A stretch of DNA of 64,000 bases, taken from NCBI GenBank assembly GCA_964580105.1, contig CAZOJJ010000011.1, forward strand, positions 1-64,000, read 5' to 3'. The notes below the pieces were generated by a model, which saw only the letters and a program-made list of their open reading frames with translations, was not told where the DNA came from and ran no database searches. Made by a program: the position numbers and the translations under genes. Shown piece by piece: positions 17,354-28,800 of the stretch; position 1 is the first letter of the stretch; every line of letters begins with the position of its first letter. Origin of the DNA: CAZOJJ01 sp964580105 (GTDB taxonomy: Bacteria; Bacteroidota; Rhodothermia; Rhodothermales; Rubricoccaceae).

Positions 17354-19031
17354 TCCGGTCCCGCCTCCACTCCATCAGCCGCTCCAGCGACCACGCGTTG
17401 AGGCACTGCTCGGCCGTGAGCCCGCCCTTCTGAGCGACGGCCACGCCCCACCGTACGTTGGCCAGCTCGCCCGTCGAATGCGCGTCCGGGTTGATGGCGA
17501 TGGGGACGCCGGCCGCCAGCGCGGGCCGGATCCACCGCCAGTCGAGGTCGAGGCGCCAGGGGTTCGCGTTGAGCTCCAGCGCCGTCCCCGTCTCGGCGCA
17601 CGCCGCGATCACGGCGGGGTGGTCGATGGCGTAGCCCTCGCGGCGGAGCAGGAGGCGGCCGGTCGGGTGGCCGAGCACGTCCACGTGCGGGTTGTGCGCC
17701 GCCGCGACGAGCCGCGCCGTCTGCTCCTCGATGCCCAGCGAGAAGGCCGAGTGGATGCTGGCGACGACGAAGTCGAGGCGGGCGAGGACGTCGTCGGGGA
17801 AGTCGAGCGCGCCGTCGGGGAGGATGTCGCACTCGGTGCCGGTGAGGACGCGGAAGGCGAGGCCCTGCTCAGCGTACTCGGTGTTGAGGTCGAGGATCTC
17901 GTCGATCTGCGCCAGCAGGCGCTCGACCGAAAGGCCGTTGGCGATCCGGAGGCTCTGGCTGTGGTCGCAGATACCGAGGTAATCGAGGCCGAGGGCGCGG
18001 GCGGCCTCAGCCATCTCGCGGAGGGTGGCCGAGCCGTCGCTGGCGGTGGTGTGGTTGTGGAGCGTACCCCGGAAGTCCTCGACGGTCACGAGGCGGGGCA
18101 GGCGGTCTTCGGCGGCCGCCTCGATCTCGCCCTCGCCCTCGCGGAGCGCGGGGGGGATGAGCGGGAGCCCGGCGGCGCGGTAGACGGTGGCCTCGTCGTG
18201 CGCCTCGCCCGGCATGCCGAAGCGTTCGACGAACGCCGCGACGTGCGGCTCCGCCCCCGTCGCCGCCCAGAGTACGCGCCCGAACGCATCGGGCGGCGCC
18301 CGGTGCACCGTGAGCGGCAGGCCGAAGGGGAGGCGCCCGTGGAAGAACGCCCGGCCCTCGTCGGGCCCGCCCACCTCGGCGACGCCCTGCGCCTGGAGCG
18401 CCCGCCGGATGGCGTCGGCCTCGCCCTCCACGACGAGGACGACGGCGTCGATCACCTCCATCTGGCGGCGGAAGGCGCCGGCCGCCTCGGCGCGGACGAC
18501 GCCCGAGGCGGACCGGAGGGCGCGGACGAGCGCGGTGACGTCGTCGTAAACCGTCCCATAGTGCGCCTTCCCGGCGTAGGCCTGGAGCCGCTCGACCTGG
18601 GTGAGGATGTTCTCCTGCGTCTTCTTCCCGAACCCCGGTAGTTCGGCGATGCGCCCGGCGACGGCCGCCGCTTCGAGGCCGTCGATGGACGTCACGTCGA
18701 GCTCCATCCAGAGGGTGCGGACCTTCTTCGGGCCGAGGCCCTTCACGCGGAGCACGTCGAGCAGGCCGGGGGGGAGCGTCGTGAGGATCTCGGCGACGGT
18801 CGGCAGCTGGCCCGTCTCGACGAGCGTGGCGACGTCGTCGGCGATGCCCTTGCCGATGCCGCTCACCTCCGTCAGCGCGCCCGCCCGGGCGAGGAGGGCC
18901 GCGGACTCGTCCATCCGCTCAATGGCGCGTGCGGCGGAGCCGTAGGCGCGGGCGCGGAACGGGTTGCCGCCCGTGAGTTCGAGGAGGTCGGCGGCCAGCT
19001 TGAGGTGGCGGGCGATGGACTTGTTGGTCAC
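17346..19031 (-). CDS. polX: PolX-like protein: degenerate X-family polymerase core plus PHP phosphoesterase
   Basis: 561 residues from a GTG start (VTNKSIARHLKLAADLLEL), the usual PolX length. Order: helix-hairpin-helix 8-kDa domain (residues ~1-85), thumb HhH motifs (VKGLGPKKV, LPGFGKKTQ), palm (~160-310), PHP domain (~325-561). In the palm, the GSxRR...GDID motif reads G185-A-F-R-R...E192-V-I-D-A-V-V, and the later VDLR reads T-V-H-R (241-244), so all three catalytic aspartates seem lost. The PHP metal motifs are intact: LHNHTTASDG, ICDHS, TGTECDIL, SIHSAF, DVLGHPTG, LELNANP, NPDAHS. Likely a PHP nuclease or phosphatase bound to gapped DNA rather than a polymerase. Confidence 0.88.
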   Translation of the reverse strand: MTNKSIARHLKLAADLLELTGGNPFRARAYGSAARAIERMDESAALLARAGALTEVSGIGKGIADDVATLVETGQLPTVAEILTTLPPGLLDVLRVKGLGPKKVRTLWMELDVTSIDGLEAAAVAGRIAELPGFGKKTQENILTQVERLQAYAGKAHYGTVYDDVTALVRALRSASGVVRAEAAGAFRRQMEVIDAVVLVVEGEADAIRRALQAQGVAEVGGPDEGRAFFHGRLPFGLPLTVHRAPPDAFGRVLWAATGAEPHVAAFVERFGMPGEAHDEATVYRAAGLPLIPPALREGEGEIEAAAEDRLPRLVTVEDFRGTLHNHTTASDGSATLREMAEAARALGLDYLGICDHSQSLRIANGLSVERLLAQIDEILDLNTEYAEQGLAFRVLTGTECDILPDGALDFPDDVLARLDFVVASIHSAFSLGIEEQTARLVAAAHNPHVDVLGHPTGRLLLRREGYAIDHPAVIAACAETGTALELNANPWRLDLDWRWIRPALAAGVPIAINPDAHSTGELANVRWGVAVAQKGGLTAEQCLNAWSLERLMEWRRDRIA

Positions 19032-19132
19032 GAGATCGGACGCAGGGGAGAGGGGGGCCGGGCCGACGGGGCGCGCCACGGTTGTGCCGAATCTAGCGCC
19101 CGCTCCCGTTCGCTGTTCCCCCGCTTCCGGTG

Positions 19133-19687
19133 TCAGGGCAGGCGATGCCGGCGCCGGCTGCGCGGGGCGTCGAAGATCTCCTTGAGCACGAAGGCCTGCC
19201 GGGCCGAGTCGGGGTGGCGAAGGGTGGCCAGCAGCGGGTGCGCCTCCTTGGGGGGCTTCACGGTCGTCGGTGGGCGGAGGGCGTGCGGGCCGGCGTCGAG
19301 GTGGCCGGGCGGGTGCTCGGTGATGTCGAGGCCGCGCGGGAGTTGCTCGAAGGCCTCTTCCGAGAAGGCGTTTTCGAGGCCGAACCCGTGCTGCTCGTGC
19401 TCGAAGGACCCCACCGCGCGGAACTCGGGATCCGGCCGGATCGGGCTTGCTCCCGGGGCGGGGCGAGGCGATGGCGTGGCCGCTTCGCGCTCGGCCTCGG
19501 CGGCTTCCTGGATCTGCCGGACCAGCTCCTCGAAGGGCGTCCGCCGCGGGGCGGCACGGTCCTCCGCCCGGTCGGCGGGTTCGATGGGGGGTGGCTGGGT
19601 CTGCGCGTTCCGCCTCGCCTTCCGCACCTGGCTCAGCAGGTACAGCAGGAAGATCACGAGCGGGAGGAGGGATTCGAGCAGCTCCAC
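19133..19687 (-). CDS. Small single-pass membrane protein, unknown
   Basis: 184 residues. An N-terminal membrane anchor (LLESLLPLVIFLLYLLSQV) is followed by a basic stretch, a Pro/Glu-rich presumably disordered region, and a C-terminal block HPLLATLRHPDSARQAFVLKEIFDAPRSRRRH. Similar tails (arginine/alanine then AFxLxEI) occur in small Bacteroidota membrane proteins of unknown function, from memory. The cytoplasmic orientation is inferred from positive residues after the anchor. It is transcribed towards the polX-like gene with a 101-base gap. Confidence 0.65.
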   Translation of the reverse strand: MELLESLLPLVIFLLYLLSQVRKARRNAQTQPPPIEPADRAEDRAAPRRTPFEELVRQIQEAAEAEREAATPSPRPAPGASPIRPDPEFRAVGSFEHEQHGFGLENAFSEEAFEQLPRGLDITEHPPGHLDAGPHALRPPTTVKPPKEAHPLLATLRHPDSARQAFVLKEIFDAPRSRRRHRLP

Positions 19688-19818
19688 GTCGGGGCAGGCC
19701 GGTGCATCGGGAAGGTACGGCGAACGCGGCGTCGGTTCCGTAACATGCGCAGGCGCCGCGTCGTATGGCGGCCCCGTCGTACTTTCCGACCACCCTCCCT
19801 TCTCCGCTCTCCACCGCT

Positions 19819-20169
19819 ATGGCACTCCCCATCGCCGAACGCTACCGCGCCGTCGTCATCACGCCGAAGGGCGAGTTCTTCGGCAGCGTCCAGGGCCGCG
19901 ACTTCCGCGAGACGATCGACCAGCTCGTCGGCGAGGGCCGCACGAACGTCGTGCTCAACCTCGGCGAGACGACCCTCATGGACTCCTCCGGCATCGGCGT
20001 GCTGATCGAGAGTGCCGAGAAGCTCCGGGCCAAGCAGGGCGACCTTCGCCTCGCGGAGATGGAGAAGAAGATGCGCAACCTCTTCCTCATGTCGCGCCTT
20101 CTCGGCGACGTGTTCCGGTCGTACCCGTCGGTGGACGAGGCCGTCGAGAGCTTCAACGAGGCGGCCTGA
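19819..20169 (+). CDS. STAS domain protein (anti-sigma factor antagonist type)
   Basis: A 116-residue stand-alone STAS domain: VVITPKGEFFGSVQGRDFRETIDQLVGEGRTNVVLNLGETTLMDSSGIGVLIESAEKL. DSSGIG is the phosphorylatable serine motif of SpoIIAA/RsbV proteins, implying partner switching with a serine kinase/anti-sigma factor. No RsbW-like kinase or sigma factor is adjacent, so the partner is elsewhere. The start at 19819 is chosen because it puts the strand pattern at the right distance; a TACTTT box lies 39 bases upstream. Confidence 0.88.
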   Translation: MALPIAERYRAVVITPKGEFFGSVQGRDFRETIDQLVGEGRTNVVLNLGETTLMDSSGIGVLIESAEKLRAKQGDLRLAEMEKKMRNLFLMSRLLGDVFRSYPSVDEAVESFNEAA

Positions 20170-20186
20170 GCGCGGGCGCCCGGGGC

Positions 20187-21347
20187 TCAGAACAGCGTCG
20201 GGCGGCGGCGCTCGTCGAGGAGCCGCTCGATCAGCCGGCGGCTGGCGCGGGGGAAGGCGTAGTCGCCCAGCCGCTCGACGGCCACCCACGCCACCGGCTG
20301 CCCGGCGTGGTGGACGGCCTCGCCGGCGGTCTCCGCGAGCGCGCAGCGGAAGGCGTGCAGCGTGATCGAGAAGTGGGAGTAGGCGTGGTCGATCCGCGCG
20401 ATCTCCTCGCCCACTTCGACGGCGAGGCCGACCTCCTCGGCGACCTCGCGGCGGCACGTCTCGGCCAGCGGCTCGTCGCCTTCGCGCTTGCCGCCGGGGA
20501 ACTCCCACAGTCCGCCCAGCATGGCCTCCTCGGGCCGCTTCTGGACGAGCACGCGCCCCTCGGCGTCGGTCACGACGCCCACGGCGATGTCGTAGTGCGG
20601 CGTCGGTTTCCGCTTCGAGACGACGGGGAAGTGCTCCGTCCTGCCTTGGGCGAAGGCCGCGCAGACGGGGCGGAGCGGGCACCGGAGGCAGGCCGGGCTC
20701 ATCGGCGTGCAGACCGTGGCGCCGAGCTCCATCATCGCCTCGTTGAAGGCGCCGGGCCGGTCGGGGTCGAGCAGCGCCGAGGCGACGGCGTGCAGGGCGT
20801 GGCGCGTGACGCTGCTCCGGGCGTCCTCCTCCACGGCGAAGACGCGGGCGAGGACGCGGGCCACGTTGCCGTCGAGGACGGCCAGCGGTACGCCGTAGGC
20901 GAGGGAGAGCACGGCCGCCACGGTATAGTCGCCGACGCCGGGGAGGGCGCGGGCGGCGGCCTCGTCCGCGGGGAACCGGCCGCCGTGGTCGCTAGCGATC
21001 TGCTGCGCGGCGCGGTGGAGGTTCCGGGCACGCGAGTAGTAGCCGAGTCCCTCCCACGCCTTCAAGACGTCGTCGAGCGGCGCCTCCGCCAGCGCCTCGA
21101 CGGTCGGGAACGTTTCGACGAACCGCTCGAAGTACGGCCGCGCCTGCTCGACGCGCGTCTGCTGGAGCATGACCTCCGCGAGCCAGACGCGGTACGGATC
21201 GCGGCGGCCGTCGGCGCCCGTCTCGCGCCAGGGGAGCGGCCGGCGGCGCTCCTCGAACCAGGCGATCAGGGCGCCCCGGACGTGCTCGACGTGCCGCGCC
21301 TCGACGCGGTGGAGGAGGCGCCCGGTGAGGGCGGCGCGCTTCGACAC
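20187..21347 (-). CDS. mutY: A/G-specific adenine DNA glycosylase
   Basis: Removes adenine mispaired with 8-oxoguanine. The 386 residues, from GTG at 21347, contain the catalytic-glutamate helix (AEVMLQQTRVEQ), the HhH-GPD motif with catalytic aspartate (LPGVGDYTVAAVLSLAYG, VLDGNVARVLAR), the iron-sulfur loop C-x6-C-x2-C-x5-C (CTPMSPACLRCPLRPVC), and a C-terminal NUDIX-like 8-oxoG recognition domain. That domain retains a full Nudix box (GGKREGDEPLAE...REVAEEVG), whereas many MutY proteins have a degenerate one. It is 3 bp behind a small secreted-protein gene on the same strand. Confidence 0.95.
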   Translation of the reverse strand: MSKRAALTGRLLHRVEARHVEHVRGALIAWFEERRRPLPWRETGADGRRDPYRVWLAEVMLQQTRVEQARPYFERFVETFPTVEALAEAPLDDVLKAWEGLGYYSRARNLHRAAQQIASDHGGRFPADEAAARALPGVGDYTVAAVLSLAYGVPLAVLDGNVARVLARVFAVEEDARSSVTRHALHAVASALLDPDRPGAFNEAMMELGATVCTPMSPACLRCPLRPVCAAFAQGRTEHFPVVSKRKPTPHYDIAVGVVTDAEGRVLVQKRPEEAMLGGLWEFPGGKREGDEPLAETCRREVAEEVGLAVEVGEEIARIDHAYSHFSITLHAFRCALAETAGEAVHHAGQPVAWVAVERLGDYAFPRASRRLIERLLDERRRPTLF

Positions 21348-21350
21348 GGC

Positions 21351-21698
21351 TCAGCCGCCCTCGACGTCGATGCGGAGGACGAGCGACTCCGGCGCCCGCC
21401 CGGCCCCGCGGACTTCGAGCGTGGCGAAGAAGACGCCCCGGTCACCACGGCGCGACTGCCACAGGAACGAGCGGTCCACGAGCCAGCTCAGCGCCGGGCC
21501 CTCGATGAGGCGGTAGGACGCCTCGCTGCCCCGGTACGTCGTCGGCAGGGTAACGAGGAGCGCCTCGCCTGACGCGACGGTGTAGCGTAACGTGTCGGCC
21601 GGAACGGAACGGGAGGGGGCCGGTTGCACGCCCGCCCACGCCGCCGGGGCGGCGGCCCAGACCGCTACGAGCGTGGCGACGACGAACAGAGAGCGCAT
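21351..21698 (-). CDS. Small secreted protein, unknown
   Basis: 115 residues with a clear Sec signal peptide (MRSLFVVATLVAVWAAAPAAWA). The mature domain (~90 residues) looks like a small beta-sandwich (RYTVASGEALLVTLPTTYRGSEASYRLIEGPALSWLVDRSFLWQ..., FFATLEVRGAGRAPESLVLRIDV), similar in flavour to cadherin/Ig-like or putative-Ig repeats. It is 3 bp upstream of mutY. Its start codon overlaps, in opposite orientation, the assigned start of the BamA-like gene (catg at 21696-21699), which leaves no promoter space and suggests one of the two starts may lie further in. Confidence 0.65.
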   Translation of the reverse strand: MRSLFVVATLVAVWAAAPAAWAGVQPAPSRSVPADTLRYTVASGEALLVTLPTTYRGSEASYRLIEGPALSWLVDRSFLWQSRRGDRGVFFATLEVRGAGRAPESLVLRIDVEGG

Positions 21699-23487
21699 GA
21701 CGAGCCGGAAACGAGACGGCCGCAAAATACGCCGAGGCCGGACCGGGAGGGGGCTGCTCCTCCTCGCGATGGCCCTGGCCGCCTCGGTGCGTGCGCAGCC
21801 TGAGCCGCCCGTACCCGGCTGGCAACTGGTGGCCGGCGGCGAGGTGCTGCCGTGGACGCCGCCGCGTAGAGTCCCGCCCGACAGCGCCGAGGCGGCGGCG
21901 GCGCTTGTGCTCGCCCACCTCCAGGCCGAGGGCCACGTTCTGGCCCGGATCGACTCGGCCGGTTTTCGTGACGGCCGGCCCACGGTCTACGCGTCACCCG
22001 GCGAGGCGGCTCGTGTGGCGTCGGTGTCGTTCGAGGGGTTCACGACGCTGGACGCGGCGAGCCTGGCGGACGCGATGGAGACGCGCCCCGGCCGACGCTT
22101 CCGTCGCGAGACGCTGGAGCGCGACCTCGCCGCGCTTCTCGTCCGCTACGAGCGTCTCGGCTTCCCGCTCGCCCGCCTCCGCCCCGAACTCACGCTCGAC
22201 CCGGAGACGGAACCGCCCGGTCTCGCCGTCCACATCGTCGCCGAGGAGGGCGCGACGTACGACTTCGCAGGGCTCGAACTCGACGGCGGGCGGGCGACGA
22301 GTGCCCGGTTTGCGGCGCGCGTGGCGGGGCTCCATCCGGGTGCGCCGCTGGCGCCGTACGACCCGGAGGGCATCCGGCGGAGCCTCGAAGCCACCGGGCT
22401 CTTCGAGGAAGTCGGCCCGCCCACGCTCGCTCTCACCGACAGCGGCGCCGTTGTGCGGATTCACGTCGAGGAGGGGCCGCCGGGGACGTTCGACCTCGTG
22501 CTTGGGTACCTCCCCGGTTCGGCAGGCCAGGACGGCTCATTCGTCGGCAACGGCTTGCTGGAGCTGCGCAACCTCTTCGGCGGCGGGCGGCGGCTTCGGC
22601 TCCGGCTCGTCCGCAACCCCGGCCTCGTCTCGTCGGTGGACGCCCGCGTGGCCGACCCGTTCGTGTTCGGCCTGCCGCTCTCGGCCGAGGCCCGCTTCGA
22701 AGGCTACAACCAGGACTCCACGTTCGCGCGGCAGCGCTACCGTCTCGAAGGCGGCTACCGCCTCGCGCCGGGGCTGGAACTCATCGCGACGGCCAGCCGC
22801 GAGAACGTCGAGCCGGGCATCTACGGCGCTCGCCTCGTCAACGGACGACCGCGCGTGGCGAAGTCGAGCGCGCTCTTCGGCGGCGTCGGCGTGCGCTACC
22901 GGCGGGTGGACCGACCCGCCAATCCGCGCCGGGGGCTCGTCCTGGAGGCGCTGGCCGAGCAGGGGTTCAAGCAGCGCGAGGTGCCCGACGCCGACTCCGC
23001 CGGCCTCACCCAGCCGGTGGACCTCCGGCAGCAGCGCCTGATCGCGACGGGCCGCCTCTTCGTGCCCACGCTTCGCCGGCAGGTGCTCGCCCTCGGCGGC
23101 GAGGCCTCCGTGCTCCTCGGCGGTCGGGCCGCGGGGGACGACGAGGCGGCCATCTACGACGAAGGCGACCTGTTCCGCTTCGGCGGGGCCAACTCGCTCC
23201 GCGGCTACGACGAAGACCGCTTCTTCGGCACCACCGTCGCTCGCGCGCTGGCCGAGTATCGCTACCAGCTCGACCGCACCTCCTACGCCTTTCTGTTCGT
23301 GGACGTCGGTTACGTCGAGCGGCCCGCGCTGCCCGACTTCGAGGCGAGCCGCGAGGTGCTGCCGGGCTACGGCTTCGGCATCCAGTACCGCACGCCGCTC
23401 GGCCTCGTCACCGTCACCTACGCGATCAACCCCGACCTCGGCGTGGGGCAGGGGAAGGTTCACGCCGGGCTGAGTTTCGGGTTGTAG
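21697..23487 (+). CDS. BamA/TamA family outer membrane protein
   Basis: 596 residues. A cleavable signal (RGLLLLAMALAASVRAQ) precedes POTRA-like modules (VASVSFEGFTTLDAASLADAMETRPGRRFRRETLERDLAALLVRYERLGFPLA; LHPGAPLAPYDPEGIRRSLEATGLFEEV) and a C-terminal 16-strand D15/surface-antigen barrel (ELRNLFGGGRRLRLRLVRNPGL, FRFGGANSLRGYDEDRFFGT with the RGY-type lid-lock motif, and a final strand KVHAGLSFGL ending in hydrophobic Leu). With two or three POTRA modules it resembles TamA or BamA paralogues more than BamA itself (~800 residues). A role in inserting outer membrane or surface proteins is inferred. The start is uncertain; see the overlap with the divergent gene. Confidence 0.85.
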   Translation: MTSRKRDGRKIRRGRTGRGLLLLAMALAASVRAQPEPPVPGWQLVAGGEVLPWTPPRRVPPDSAEAAAALVLAHLQAEGHVLARIDSAGFRDGRPTVYASPGEAARVASVSFEGFTTLDAASLADAMETRPGRRFRRETLERDLAALLVRYERLGFPLARLRPELTLDPETEPPGLAVHIVAEEGATYDFAGLELDGGRATSARFAARVAGLHPGAPLAPYDPEGIRRSLEATGLFEEVGPPTLALTDSGAVVRIHVEEGPPGTFDLVLGYLPGSAGQDGSFVGNGLLELRNLFGGGRRLRLRLVRNPGLVSSVDARVADPFVFGLPLSAEARFEGYNQDSTFARQRYRLEGGYRLAPGLELIATASRENVEPGIYGARLVNGRPRVAKSSALFGGVGVRYRRVDRPANPRRGLVLEALAEQGFKQREVPDADSAGLTQPVDLRQQRLIATGRLFVPTLRRQVLALGGEASVLLGGRAAGDDEAAIYDEGDLFRFGGANSLRGYDEDRFFGTTVARALAEYRYQLDRTSYAFLFVDVGYVERPALPDFEASREVLPGYGFGIQYRTPLGLVTVTYAINPDLGVGQGKVHAGLSFGL

Positions 23488-23587
23488 GGCGTACGGTTTG
23501 GGGATGGGACCGTTGCGTCCGGGCCTGTGTGTGGGCCGTGTCCAGGGCCCGCGTGCGTAGTTTGGGGACCGTCACCTCGCACCGCCC

Positions 23588-25726
<2,139 letters not shown>

Positions 25727-25780
25727 TCCGCTTTTCTCGACAGAGCGGCGCGAAAGTGCGAGCCCCCGGCCTGCTCAGGT

Positions 25781-25799
25781 GCGCCCGCTAGGCGGGCGT
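25781..25799. terminator. Hairpin between convergent metG and lamin-tail genes
   Basis: A 7-bp GC stem cgcccgc/gcgggcg (25782-25788 with 25792-25798) with loop tag. No T-run follows on either strand, so a terminator role is only inferred from its place between two convergent genes. Confidence 0.4.
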
Positions 25800-25813
25800 A
25801 CCGGCTCCCCACC

Positions 25814-28800
25814 TCAGCGGAGCGGCCGGGCCAGGACGACGACGGCCCGGTGCGCCTCGGTCGTCCCGCCCTCCACGTCCACCGCCTCCAGCAGCGCCAC
25901 GTAGATGCCGATGCGGAGGCGCCGCCCGGCGTCGTCGCGGCCGTCCCACAGGAGCGTCCCGGTGCGGCCGGTGAGCGCGCCGTCTTCGAGCCGACGGACG
26001 AGCCGCCCGGCCCCGTCGAACAGCCGCACGCGGACGAGCGCGGCGTCGGCGGCGAGCGTAAAGCGGATCGCGGCGGATTGCCCCGCGTCGGGGTCGAACG
26101 GCGAGTCGATGACGAGGCCAGGCTCGCCGGGCGGCGCGCCGCTCGCCACGAACACCGAGTTGGGCCGACCGGGCGTGCCGCCGGCCGGGTCGAGGCAGGA
26201 CGACCAGTTCGTACCGTCGTTGGCCCGACCGGCCGGGTCGATCCGCTCCAGCGCGATGCCCGTCGCATCCTCCAGTTCCACGCGGTGCCAGTCCGGGTCG
26301 AAGGCGACCGAGTCGATCGCCGCACCGTCGAAGGCGACGACGACGAGGTCGCCGCCGTTGTTGAGGCTCGGGAAGCCGCGCGCTTCGACGACGAGGCCGG
26401 GGGCGTCCGGGAACGCCGCCCGGAAGGAATCGCGGTCGGCCACGAGGACCACGAGTGAGTCGGGCAGGACGAGAGTGGGCACGTCGGCGACGGTGGGCGC
26501 CTCGGGGTTGCCGTCGTCGGTGAGGGCGAAGCGGCGGAGGTCGAACAGCCCGTCCGTCCGGTTCAGCAACTCCACGTACTCGCCCTGGCCGCCGTTGACC
26601 GGGTCGAACATGACTTCGTTGACGACGAGGTCGCCCGGCAGCGGCACGTCGGCCTCACCCACGAACAGCGGGGCGGAAGCCGCTGCCATGACGTTCCCGC
26701 TGAGGTCTTCGACGCCGTCCACGGTGAGCGTGTGAAGGCGGCGCTCCGCCATCGCAGCGCCGAGGTGGAGGCGGGCGACGGCCTCGTCGCCGTCGGCGGG
26801 GAAGGCGACGGACTCCGGCCTTCCGACGCCTTCGTCGATGTGGTAGCGTGCGGGATCACCCGCCGTTTCGGCAGCGACGGGCTCGGAGAAGCGAACCTCG
26901 ACCGTCTCGGCGTTCAGGGCGAAGGCCGCGGCGAGGGCGGGAGGCGTGACGTCCGGCTCGAACGAGAAGGCGAGCGTAGCCGCCTCGGTGGCGTTGCCGA
27001 GGAGGTCGCGGACGCCGTTTACGGCGAGGGTGTAGTCGCCGAGGACGAGGGGCTCCGCGAGGCCGAGCACGACGGTCGGCTCGGGGGTGAGGTCGTAGGC
27101 AGCCGCCTCGATGTCAGGGGAAACGGCGCCCGCTACTGCAAAAAAAGAAACCGACACCGAGGCTGGGTCGAGGGGTTCGTCAAAGACGACCGACACCGCC
27201 CGCCCATCGCGCGAAACGGTCGCGGCGAGAGGCCAGGGCGGCTCCGTGTCGGGCTCGTAGACGCTGTTCGGCTCGCCCGGCGTACCGCCGCGAGGGTCGA
27301 GGGTCGTCCGCCAGTTGACGGCGAAGGCGCTGGGGCCGTCGGGGTCGCGCCGTTCGAGGGAGGCGTCCTCGCCGCCCCAGGCGTCGTCGTAGAAGAGGGA
27401 GTCCACGACGACGGCGCCCGCACGGAGGACGATGGCGTCGCCGCTGTTGTTGAGCGAGCGCCAGCCCGGGACGGACACGAACGGCACGTCCGGGAAGACG
27501 GTGCGGAAGGCGTCGCCGCTTTCGACGAGGACGGCGTAGGCGCCGGGGAGCACGAAGACGGAGGCCTCGCTGACGGGCGTCTCGCCGCTCGAATCGCCGA
27601 GCGTGAAGTCGGCCAGGTCGAACACCTCGTCCGAGCGGTTGACCAGCTCGATCCACTCGCCGGGGCTTCCGGCGGCCGGCTCGTCGTAGAGGAACTCGTT
27701 GACGACGAGATCGCGTGCCTCGGGCGCGGCGCCCTGCCCGAAGAAGAACGTCGTCTCCGCTTCGTCGAGGACGTTGCCGGCGAGGTCGGGCACGTCCATC
27801 ACCGTGAGCGTGTAGGTCGTGTTGACGGTGAGCGCCGTGCCGAGTACGAGGCGGACGTGCGCCGGGTCGCCCTCGGGGGCCACCTCGGCGAGGAGTGGCG
27901 CCCCGATGCCGCCGTCGAGGCGGTAGTGTGCGGGCGCCCCGGCGCCGGCGGGGTCTACGGGCTCGTCGAAGTAGACGTCCACGAGGTTCGGGTCGGCCGC
28001 CGAAGCGGAGAGCAGCGTGGGCGGTTCGGTGTCCGGTGAGAACACGCTGTTCGTCTCGCCGGGCGTGCCGCCGTTGGGGTCGGTACTCGTGGCGAAGTTG
28101 GTGGGGAAGTCGCTGGGGCCGTCGGGGTCGATCCGCTCCAGCGAGGCGTCGGCGCCGCCCCACGACGGCTGGTAGGGGACGCGGTCGATCTCCGTGTCGC
28201 CGAAGAGGAGCGCGGGGGCGTCGCCGCCGTTGTTGAGCGCGGGGAAGCCGGCGACCTCGACGAACGGGACGCCGGGAAAGGCGAGCGCGAAGGCGTCGGC
28301 GTCGCGGACGAGGACGGCGTAGGCGCCGGGTTCGAGCGCGCCCGCGTTCGCCGGAATCGCCGTCGTGTCGGCGGCGTCGGCGAGGCGGAACTGGCCGAGG
28401 TTGAAGGTCTTGGCCGAGCGGTTGACGAGCTCGACCCACTCGTTGCCCGCGCCCTGGCTCGCGGGCGGGTCGTACATGATCTCGTTGAGGACGACGTCGC
28501 GCGGCGCCGGCTCGTCGCCCTCGGCGAAGAAGAAAGCGAAGGCGTCTTGATCCAGCACGTTGCCCGCGAGGTCGGAAATCCCCGAGGCCGTGAGGGTGTA
28601 GGTCTGCGGGCCGGCGAGCGGCGAGGCGAGCGTGAGCGTGACGTGGGCCGGGTCGCCGTCGGGCGCGTGGGTCGCCTCGGCGGGTGGGCCGACGCCGTGC
28701 GAGATCGCGTAGTGGCCTTCGTCCTCGGCCGAGGCCGCCTCGACGGGTTCGTCGAAGACGACCTCGACGGTGAAGGCGTCTGTGGCGAACACGTCGGCGA

